Below, one piece after another: positions 56,201-64,000 of a stretch of DNA of 64,000 nt. The DNA comes from Megaustenia siamemsis. Lineage: Eukaryota > Mollusca > Gastropoda > Stylommatophora > Ariophantidae. Position 1 is the stretch's first letter. Each line of letters begins with the position of its first letter. Position numbers and translations under genes: made by a program. Location of the stretch: NCBI GenBank assembly GCA_032433765.1, contig JAVIAB010000051.1, positions 81,360,847 through 81,424,846 of the forward strand. Direction: 5' to 3'. The notes beneath the pieces were generated by a model. That model was not told where the DNA came from and ran no database searches. It was given only the letters and a program-made list of their open reading frames with translations.

Positions 56201-56700
56201 GAGTGCAATGTTAATGGTCTCAATGTGTTGGAATGCAATGTTAATGGTCTCAATGTGTTGGAGTGCAATGTTAATGGTCTCAATGTGTTGGAGTGCAATG
56301 TTAATGGTCTCAATGTGTTGGAGTGCAATGATAATGGTCTCAATGTGTTGGAGTGCAATGATAATGGTCTCAATGTGTTGGAGTGCAATGTTAATGGTCT
56401 CAATGTGTTGAAGTGCAATGTTAATGGTCTCAATGTGTTGAAGTGCAATGTTAATGGTCTCAGTGTGTTGAAGTGCAATGTTAATGGTCTCAATGTGTTG
56501 AAGTGCAATGTTAATGGTCTCAATGTGTTGGAGTGCAATGATAATGGTCTCAATGTGTTGGAGTGCAATGATAATGGTCTCAATGTGTTGGAGTGCAATG
56601 TTAATGGTCTCAATGTGTTGGAGTGCAATGTTAATGGTCTCGATGTGTTGGAGTACAATGTTAATGGTCTCAATGTGTTGAAGTGCAATGATAATGGTCC
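56201..56700. repeat. 30-bp minisatellite, about 17 units, open in both strands
   Basis: Unit GAGTGCAATGTTAATGGTCT followed by CAATGTGTTG, 30 bases (10 codons). + strand repeats ECNVNGLNVL, minus strand repeats LRPLTLHSNT, so open frames of 189 and 182 codons appear. Variants are GAG/AAG and TTAATGG/ATAATGG. It ends about 350 bases before RASGRF exon e. Confidence 0.95.
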
Positions 56701-57046
56701 AAACTTAACATAGCACGTTTTTTAAATTTATCTTAACTTTCACTTTATTTCTTTTTCAAAAGTTGATATGCCCCTTCTTTTAGATTTTTTTCCTTTTGTT
56801 GAGATCATCTGTCAGCTTTTCCATCTTTTTTTTTCATTAATGGAGTGTTCACTCAAGAATGCCTTGCTGATATCTTTATATCTAAGTTTTTGTCTACCTA
56901 CAGGCCAGTTCTCTTCTATGTGTATAAACTTTTCAATTAAAAAATTTGCATATGGATGTAATTGTTATTCATTCTTCTATGTCCCAGCCATTCACTGTAC
57001 AACATATTTAATGGACTATTTGTAATAAAATTGTTTTCTTCCACAG
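56701..57046. other. Intron sequence before exon e
   Basis: T-rich, no element. Contains the pyrimidine tract of exon e. Confidence 0.5.
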
Positions 57047-57144
57047 TCATCATCAAAAGATAACTTGGATACCCTGTCTGCACTTGATATTGCTGAACAG
57101 TTGACTTACCTTGATCATCAGATTTTTATGGCAATAAGAAGCGA
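57047..57144 (+). CDS. RASGRF (ortholog): RASGRF-like gene, exon e (start of the RasGEF/Cdc25 catalytic domain)
   Basis: Internal exon of 98 nt: 32 codons plus two bases (phase 0 in, phase 2 out), between TTGTTTTCTTCCACAG and a strong GTAAGTG donor. The peptide is SSSKDNLDTLS followed by ALDIAEQLTYLDHQIFMAIRS. The block LDIAEQLTYLDH..F..I is the first helix of the RasGEF catalytic domain; Ras-GRF1 has ALEIAEQLTLLDHLVFKSIP. This domain stimulates GDP release from Ras at the plasma membrane. The rest of the domain should follow in further exons, but I found none in 57145-64000, so they probably lie to the right of the window. Confidence 0.95.
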
Positions 57145-57512
57145 GTAAGTGATTAATGTTGTTTCCTGTGTGTTTCAGGATGGAAGTTGTGTGTTTATTA
57201 TCCATCTTGCATAAACATTGGTCATAGGATGTCATTCTCTTAAGCTGCGTGGTATATTCTCTTAATGCAGGGTTAAACTGAAATAATGCAGTTGCTTAAT
57301 GTCACTTCTGTCTGCTGTGATGGAATGTTCATGATCTCACCAGACAGAATACCCCTGCTTAACTTCAGTTATAACATTACAGAATGGACAACTGTTGTGG
57401 ACTGGACATCAATAGCAACTCTTCTTATGAGTTTCTAGTCTGGCACAATACTAGCTAGAACTGTAGCTCGTTTCAAATCATCTGCCCAACTTCAAAACGC
57501 TATTACTCTCTA

Positions 57513-58249
57513 TCTATCTATTGACCTTTCGAGCCGTAACCGGCCCATAGGGCGTAGACCAAGATACACCTTCTCCTATATGAATTTTTGTTCTAGCAGT
57601 TTTCTTTTAAAGATATTTTATTAAATCTCGCCATCTGTCTCTGTTCTGTGCAAGCAGTTCTATCTCATTGAGGGAGCCGATTCCTGCTGCTCTTGCCTCT
57701 CTCATCAATGTTCTTCTCAGTGTCTCCCTGGGTCTTCCTCTTTTTCTTTTACCTGTTGTTTCCCATATGAGGGCTTTCTTTGCTATTCGATTATTATCTC
57801 TTCTCATCACATGTCCAACGTATGACCATCGTCTTTTCTTTATTACTGAAGATATTAGTGGTTGATTGGCGATTTCTCTAATTTCCTCGTTTGTTTTGAA
57901 TTCGTTCCATTCTATACCAAGTATTTTCCTTAGACATTTATTTTCGAATGCGTTCAACTTTGTTTCTATATCTCTTGTTGTTTTCCAGCTTTCACACGCA
58001 TACGTAAGGGTTGATAGTACATTTGATTTGAATAGCCTAAGTTTTGTGTTTGTGCTAATGAGTTTTGATTTCCACAACTTTTCAAGGCTTCTGAAAGACA
58101 TTGCTGCTTTAGCCAGTCTGATTCTAATTTCTTTGCTCGTATCCCCTTCTCGATCAATGTGACTTCCAAGATAGATAAAGTGATCGATCTCTTCTACTGG
58201 TTTGTTTTCCATGTATATTTTGTCACTTGTTGGAATTAAACTTTTCATG
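57513..58249 (-). mobile_element. LINE family A, 5'-truncated copy inside the DNA transposon
   Basis: Flanked by ATTACTCTCTA at 57502-57512 and 58250-58260. On the minus strand the frame 58248-57607 is fully open to its natural stop: MKSLIPTSDKIYMENKPVEE, FIYLGSHIDREGDTSKEIRI, SKLISTNTKLRLFKSNVLST, KCLRKILGIEWNEFKTNEEI, GHVMRRDNNRIAKKALIWET and NRDRWRDLIKYL. The 3' UTR and AATAGATAG tail follow. Undamaged over 213 codons, so it is young. Confidence 0.95.
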
Positions 58250-58662
58250 ATTACTCTCTAACCGTTTGTTAAAAACTTTTGAAATTTTCCAAATGTTATT
58301 AGAATGCAAAAGACCCTTTAAATGTATATTTAACAAATATCTTGCAGCTGCAGTTTTCTTAAAGCGGCGATATTTCTTTGATGTTTGTCAAAATTGTAAA
58401 TTGTGAAGCCCTAAATAATAGAAATTACCGTAGTTGCTGGTCTATGATTAATTTTCACTAGGTAAAGGCGTGGCCGTAATGGGGAAATAACCTAATAAAA
58501 CAAAACACCAGGAGAATTATTGTCTTCTCAGTTCGAGGATGGACGATAATATCAAGGTATACCTGTATGTCTAATTTTCATAGTTGTGTGGTCCTGAAAA
58601 GGACCGTTTGTTGAACTAATTTAAGGTAATATAGGGGCCAACATTGTGGGGGCTATATATTT

Positions 58663-59940
58663 TCATTCTGAATCAGACGAGTCTAAAAGATTAATAACTG
58701 TTTGGGGTTGAACATTCCACAAACCATCATTTTTCCAATATTCCTCTTCCTGTTTTAAGACGTGGTCTTCACATTTAGCCCAATAATCTTTGTCTTTATT
58801 TAATAAAGCGAGATTAGCAAGAGTCTTTACATCGCATATTTTGAATGTTGTATTTTCATATGCCACTTATCCTTTTAATTTTGCCCAGATTAGTTCTATT
58901 GGATTTAAATGAGCATGGTAAGGTGGCAGCCTCAAACTTGTTTGACCGTGCTCTTGGATAATCTTATCTATTTGAAAAATCTTTGTCCTCTGTTTTTGCT
59001 TTACTAGAGATAGTAATTCAGGTTTTAAGTACATGTTATTAAATTGTATGTGCTCCTTTGTGAGCCATATCTTAATAGCATCTTGTGTACTGGATGACGT
59101 CGGGACTTTATCTTCAAGTGCAACAATGTTGTGGTACGCTGCATTGTCCATTATTAGACAAGATGGTCTATCTAGTGATGGGAGAACAGAATTTTCAATC
59201 CAATGTCTAAATTTGTGACCATTCATCTCAGAGTGATAATCCCGATTGTCTATGGATTTTTAAAGAAAAATGAGCTCTGCATTCTGTATTAGTCCATGTT
59301 GTCGACTACCTGCATGAGCAATTATCAAGCGCTGTCCTTTGCTGCTAGGTATTAATCTCTTAATCTTTCCATCTGATGACTGCCATTCCCTTTGGTTAGT
59401 GTGGTGAGCATTGATCCATGTTTCATCCAAGTACACAATATCATAACCTTGCTTGCGCACCTCTTTTACTTCACGTAAGTACTTGCTTCTCATGACTACT
59501 ATATGTGGCTTCTCACAGATGATGTTTCGTCCATTGGAATACTTTCTGAATGTAAAGCCTGCAGCTCTCACATTCCTCCATAATGTAGACTTTGATATTT
59601 CAATACTGTTGTTCTTTTTCTGCGATACTTTTAATTTTCTTATTGTAACAGTTTCATTCATACCCAACATTTTGTGAATTTCACTTCTAATAAGTTCACT
59701 GTCGAAATTATCCAACATTTTTGCTCTTCCTTGTGATTTTGTATATTTTGAACATTGACGGTCACGTGCTTGAATCCAGCGATTAAATGACCGTTTAGAT
59801 AAATCCAAAATGTGTCTTGTCCTATTCTCAGGGTTTTCTAAAATATGAAATAATCTTCCTCGTTTAGCCTCTTTGCAAAAATAGTCATACATTTTTATTG
59901 CGATGTTTTGTAAACTGCAGAATTTCATTTTAAGACTCAT
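58663..59940 (-). pseudogene. DDE transposase (DD83E), two in-frame stops
   Basis: One continuous frame from ATG at 59940 (MSLKMKFCSLQNIAIKMYDY) to the stop at 58663, about 425 codons, with TAA at 59262-59260 and 58869-58867 and no frameshift. An open frame continues upstream to 60066, but the first part does not look like a transposase. N-terminal helix-turn-helix-like region around HILDLSKRSFNRWIQARD and STLWRNVRAAGF. Catalytic triad: Asp in DIVYLDETWINAHH, Asp in SCLIMDNAAYHN, Glu in PPYHAHLNPIELIWAKLKG. I count 83 residues between the second Asp and the Glu, far above the 34-41 of classical Tc1/mariner but close to the DD82E group called Sailor. Only two nonsense changes suggest recent inactivation. 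Confidence 0.9.
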
Positions 59941-60327
59941 GATAAATGTTATCGTTCCACATCTCCACCTATGAATGAACGGAAATGGAACACACAATGC
60001 CTCGTGTTTTCTACAAGTGTCTAATTGTGTCAGAAAGCCCACGTGGAAAGTGTGCAAAAACGTCAATTGTACCGTGTATGGATTTTTAATCGCTATTTTT
60101 AACTTAAAATACTGTAAACATTAAGTTTTGACTACATAAATGGGTCGTTATAAATTTATATAAATCAAATAAGCAACAATAATAACCAAATGTTTTTTTT
60201 TTTATGAAATTAATTCCCTGTTGGGTTCTAATCATTATAACTTTACATGCACATTTTGAAAAAATTACAAAAAGAGATTAAAAAGATATCGATTTTAAAA
60301 GTTGGGCACATGATTTGAAACGAGCTA

Positions 60328-61332
60328 TAACTAAAGGTTTAATAGTGTTAGAAAAACATAATTCAACACTTTAAGGAGCTGCAAGTACAATTCACAGCAT
60401 ATTCGCACACTCCAGAAGGATAATATATAACCTACAACTGCTATTCAGATGCATCTAACTAGTATCTCTACCAGAACTTCTACATCCTTTAAAACTGCCC
60501 AGTGTGGACTAAATCTTTTATGTCAATCTATACCTGACTAACTTCATGTTTTAACTGTTTGGCTGAGATCCCTCTATTTCCTTTCTAGCTATCTAATTAT
60601 CACTAAATCTGGTAATTAGCCATTCTTTCAAGATGGTATCCATCTCATTGACTCACATTCCTAGTTTAAACTATCCTGCCTGTTTGCCATATCAATTAGA
60701 ACTGATTAATTTCAGGACTCTTCCTACCTCAATGAGTTTGGTCACATGGCCATATGATCATACCATCACAGGATGACTTTCGAACTAAATTGTACTGAAC
60801 ATGACTGTGTGATTTAATTGCCTCTTGATCAATTCTCCTTGTTAACTCTAACAACTCTCGCTCTCCTAGTACACTGTTTTAACCCTCTAAATCTCATAAT
60901 CTGGTACACTCTGTCTCCCTTCATCCTTTCTTCTCTAGACTTTTCCATTTATCACCAAATGTTCCTGTTTTCCCCTTTTTTTTTTACATGGTCACGTGAC
61001 ATGAAAAAAATTAGATGCAAGAATGAAAACACAGCAAAAACACTAATGTCAGTGTCCACTTTTAACAACATCTGTTCTATATGGTGAAGTAATCATCATT
61101 CTAGAGTAAGATTATTTAGTCTTAACAAATGCTGTGTTCACTCTTGAGTGATCTACTATGATGATCATTTTACCTCTCAAGATAGGAAGCCTATAGTTAC
61201 TGTATGGCAAGTTTTATTTTATTACAGACAAGCACATAATAAATTTTGTTTAAATGTTAAATGAAAATTACCAGTAAATTTTAATTTGAGTTTAAGATAG
61301 ATTGGTGTTACAAAAACATGAAGTAAAGAAAA
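60328..61332. other. Unassigned intron sequence
   Basis: 1 kb AT-rich. No exon of the catalytic domain recognised here. Confidence 0.45.
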
Positions 61333-61490
61333 ATTAAAGAGCCCACATAATTTTTGGGATAATGTCGTCTGTATTATGCCAGTGCCACTTTACTTTCCCA
61401 GAAAAAATCTGGAACCCACTCAAGGCTGGGTAAACCCAGAGGCTGTCAATCAGGATTCAAACCCAGGTCTCTTGTCCTTTGTAGTTAAGG
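61333..61490 (-). mobile_element. SINE T1, old partial copy (minus strand)
   Basis: ATAATTTTTGGGATAATGTC, CCACTTTACTTTCCCAGAAA, AAGGCTGGGTAAACCCAGAG and AACCCAGGTCTCTTGTCC match T1 reversed. The head is truncated. Confidence 0.75.
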
Positions 61491-61499
61491 AACATGAGA

Positions 61500-61845
61500 T
61501 AAAAACAAATAAAATGGTTTGTGTACTGAGAAGCATTGTAGCCTCAGTGGCTGAATGGTTTGTTTGCTCACTTTCTGATCAGAAGGGTCCAAGTTCGATC
61601 CATAAAAGTGGCAGATTTTTTTTTCTGACCGACATTGGCTATCTTTTTAGACCAACAAGACTCTGGGGTACACCCAGCCTCTAAAAATGAGTACCATAAA
61701 TTTTTCTTAGAAGTAAAGGCAGCCTGGCATAATACTGACCATATCACTAAAAAATGTGCCATTGGCATAGAAAAATATTGCCACTAACACTGTATTCTAA
61801 ATACACTTAGTAAGATGTAGAGGGAACCTTTACTTTTTTTTTTTT
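61500..61845 (+). mobile_element. SINE with T1 body and a different tRNA-like head
   Basis: Head near 61540-61615: CCTCAGTGGCTGAATGGTTT (box A-like) and CAAGTTCGATCC (box B-like), unlike the T1 head. The body then follows T1: GGTACACCCAGCCTCTAAAA, AATACTGACCATATCAC, CACTAACACTGTATTCTAAA, with a CTTTACTTTTTTT tail. Old copy. Confidence 0.65.
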
Positions 61846-62619
61846 ACTGAAAAACATTACCATGTGGTTCTGTACCACAAAAAACATATATAAAAGAGAG
61901 GAGTGGGGTATCAGTATATGAGGTTGATCACTAATTGATCACTAGTGACAGCATCAAAGAAGTGCTACAACAGCATTACATGAAAGTGATTAAGCCTGTG
62001 AGATGAACAAGAGTTAGAAATTGTTTCATGATACCTGAAGGAGCGTAAGAGAGCACATATTAAAAGAAGAATTATAGATATAGAAGAGACTTTCTAGCAC
62101 ACCTTTAAGTAAGACACTTATTGTAACCTTTTCTCAGTCAGGATTTTAGAATATTTAATTTTGAATTTTATGATTCGATGGAATATATAGTGGTCTCAAA
62201 TCTATGGGAACTCATGTGGATCTACTCCCTCACAGTTTCCAATGACACTCAGACAGGCTGGATTTAAGTATCTAAAGTTGGAACACTCATTATGAACCAT
62301 GCTAAAGTGTTTCCTACTCTTATTTGGATGAAAAAGGTTGATGTAACTGAAATCCATAGACAGGAGAAATGTGGAAAATAATTGTTTTACTGGAAGAATA
62401 TGGAATGTAATTAAACTATTGAAGGTGTATAGAATTGTAATTGAAGGAATGGAATAGGGAATGAAATTGTTCTATTGAGGGAGGGAATATGAATTTTAAT
62501 TGCTCTGCTGAAGGAATATGGAATGTAATTAATCTATCAAGAGAATTAAATATGGAATTTAACTGCTTCACTGAAATAGTATGGTGATGGCTTGAGTGCC
62601 ACAGATTGATACAAGCACT
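61846..62619. other. Unassigned intron sequence
   Basis: Contains a loose repetition of GGAATATGGAATGTAATT-like phrases at 62390-62560, continuing to 63140-63180. No known family. Confidence 0.4.
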
Positions 62620-63110
62620 CAAGATGGTATGTGGTGGGCTGCAATGACTTCTTAACTTCTACTGGAGAAGTTGAAACTTGTCCTGCCTAGAGGTACTGCA
62701 TTATTATGTCTTCTATATCAGTATTTTTTGGCCATGTAATGAGAAGAGAACAACTGGAATATATTGTAACAACTGGAAAAATTGAGGGATGAAGAGATAG
62801 AGGGAAGCAAAGAGAAAAAAATAACAGACAGCTTAAGAGAATGGCTTGGCAGAAGGTCAACAACAGAAATGATAAATAGCTGCCGAGATTGAAAGTTGTG
62901 GAGAGACATGATCACCTACGCCAGTAGGCCTGGTACTTAATGATGATGATGATATCAGTAAGTCTCATCACAGAAACACTGTGATCCTTGCCTCTGTTAG
63001 CCAATCTGTTTTGGCATATGCCATTGTTTCCATGGAGAGGAACTCCATGGTTTCAACTGGAAGGTCAAGACAAGATTTTGATCAACTCAAGGGCCATCAA
63101 CCCTGCAGTA
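62620..63110 (+). repeat. Interspersed repeat R, copy 2, split by LINE F
   Basis: The parts 62620-62723 and 62961-63110 align with 36800-37016. A LINE F end sits between them with target duplication ATATCAGTA. Confidence 0.5.
62724..62951 (+). mobile_element. LINE family F, 3'-end copy
   Basis: Flanked by ATATCAGTA at 62715-62723 and 62952-62960. It codes for FFGHVMRREQLEYIVTTGKI EG, then stops and shifts, and ends at the ATGATGATGATG tail. About 228 bases, strongly 5'-truncated. Confidence 0.92.
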
Positions 63111-63308
63111 CCACCAGAGGTCGCAATGCTTTAGCTCCCTACTGAAAGAATATGGAATGTAATTGCTCCATAGAAAGAATATAGATGAAGTCAGCCATTA
63201 CAGGTATAATGGATGTAATTGGACCACTGTGGAATTAAGTCACTGGAATTTATGTAGGAGGTAAGTATGTATGGTACTGAATTTACAAGCTGCATGTGTA
63301 GGATTGAG

Positions 63309-63576
63309 ACACTGTGACCTTCCAGGCATATCGTAAGAGGCAACTAAGGAGATTGATCGATGGCTTGACAAGCTGTCATTGTAAAAAGTACTGTTATGGA
63401 AACAGCGCCATAGATCTTAGAGCAGTGATCTCTGCAATATGTGCCATTTTGGCACACACGGTTTCTGTTTTTGAGATTGTGGTTCTACCCTATGTGCCGC
63501 ATTCGGCTCAAAAGACAATAGATAGATAGATAGATGGATGGATGGGCGGGCGGACAGACGGACGGATGGATGTGTA
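63309..63576 (+). mobile_element. SINE family S, copy 2
   Basis: Flanked by TGTAGGATTGAG at 63297-63308 and 63577-63588. Collinear with 8325-8565: GTAAGAGGCAACTAAGGAG, GGAAACAGCGCCATAGATCT, CCCTATGTGCCGCATTCGGC and an AATAGATAGATAGATAG tail that drifts into GGATGGATGGGCGGGCGGAC. Confidence 0.9.
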
Positions 63577-63588
63577 TGTAGGATTGAG

Positions 63589-63871
63589 TGGATAAAGAGA
63601 TACAGTGAAGACGATGGTGCTGGATAGGACACACACTGCGGAAGCCAACTGAGAGTATAACACAATAGACCCTTTTTTTGGAATCCCCAGGGGAAAAGAC
63701 AAAGAGGAAGACCAAGAAATTCTTGGAGAAGACAGACAGAAGCAGAGTTGAAAATGATGGGGAAGACATAGAATGATCTTAAAAGAATGGCAAGAAACAT
63801 AACGACTTGGAAAATGTTTGTTGAAGACCTATGCTCCACAGGGAGCTGAAGGTAGAAGAAGAAGAATAATG
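63589..63871 (+). mobile_element. LINE family B, 3'-end copy
   Basis: Flanked by TGTAGGATTG at 63577-63586 and 63872-63881. Encodes the final RT blocks (W.GHTLRKPTESIT, WNPQGKR-like) out of one frame, then GACCTATGCTCCACAGGGAG and the GAAGAAGAAG tail. Aligns with 22830-23090. Confidence 0.88.
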
Positions 63872-64000
63872 TGTAGGATTGGGGATAACTGACTGAATGG
63901 AAGCAACTTGAATGAAAATGTAACCAACTTGAACAATTATCATGCATTCTGTTCATTATTTTTTGTGGAGCTGAACACTTTTGAGTTGTCCCAAATATAT

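Larger units (their letters stand above)
57466..60325 (-). mobile_element. IS630/Tc1/mariner-type DNA transposon, long-spacing DDE (Sailor-like)
   Basis: Terminal inverted repeats: GCTCGTTTCAAATCAT(C/G)TGC followed by CCAACTT, 57466-57492 and 60299-60325 (27 bases, one mismatch). Both ends are flanked by TA (57464-57465 and 60326-60327), the target duplication of this superfamily. The length is 2860 bases, of which about 740 are a LINE A inserted near the left end. One transposase gene lies on the minus strand. It is in the intron after RASGRF exon e. Confidence 0.92.

Noticed and set aside
56140..56713. Proteins encoded by the 30-bp array on either strand
   Set aside because: Same reason: a 30-base unit without stops gives mirrored frames.
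57145..64000. Further RasGEF catalytic exons
   Set aside because: I looked for an exon in phase 2 starting with an EFLGQ..WMK-like block and found none; it is probably beyond the window.

Overview
This window is eukaryotic nuclear DNA, AT-rich and almost entirely intronic. The only host gene I can support is on the + strand: five constitutive-looking exons plus one alternative exon of a RASGRF-type Ras guanine-nucleotide exchange factor. They lie at 8975-9119, 19407-19516, 29725-29834 (or 33689-33777), 51648-51827 and 57047-57144. Every junction has GT/AG borders and the codon phases join without a break (intron phases 1, 2, 1, 0, 0, 2). The exons run from the serine-rich linker, through the AFAAATAG and RVLNVLKHWVSKH blocks, into the first helix of the catalytic Cdc25/RasGEF domain (ALDIAEQLTYLDH). 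The PH, IQ, DH and REM parts upstream, and most of the catalytic domain downstream, lie outside the window. The introns are about 5 to 22 kb. The gene, the long introns and the mix of tRNA-derived SINEs and LINEs suggest a large-genome lophotrochozoan, possibly a mollusc; the species is not determined.

The most interesting host feature is a second version of the third exon (33689-33777), 3.9 kb downstream of the first. It has the same phases (1 to 0) and a homologous peptide core. Both exons have lengths of 2 mod 3, so including both or neither breaks the frame: the layout of a mutually exclusive exon pair.

The introns are layered with mobile elements, nearly all broken. I label the LINE families here for convenience. 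A ends in AATAGATAGATAG. B ends in GAAGAAGAAG. C is an endonuclease-RT element with a terminal zinc-finger-like motif. E ends in a CAA-type tail. F and G end in ATGATGATG. H is related to A. I carries an RNase H domain. Many copies have clear target-site duplications, so nesting order can be read: F in H (3.2-4.5 kb), F in E (13.4 kb), A in a tRNA SINE (44.4-46.6 kb) and A in a DNA transposon (57.5 kb). Several tRNA-derived SINE families are present, one as a dimer with two tRNA heads (20.2-20.6 kb). One 0.66-kb element is a near-perfect inverted duplication of a tRNA-like unit with a 15-bp target duplication (47.4-48.1 kb). A 2.9-kb IS630/Tc1/mariner-type transposon with TIRs, TA flanks and a long DD83E spacing sits at 57466-60325; its transposase has two in-frame stops. 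A probable Penelope-like 3' end lies at 10.3-11.6 kb.

Tandem arrays make up about 6 kb: a 42-bp array open in both strands (17.3-18.7 kb), a 29-bp array directly after it, a 40-bp array of about 82 units that starts at a LINE tail (38.65-41.9 kb), a 30-bp array open in both strands (56.2-56.7 kb), a 25-bp array (15.4 kb), a triplicated 61-bp unit inside a LINE, and a (TC)n tract (35.8-36.1 kb). The remaining stretches are AT-rich intron in which I recognise nothing.
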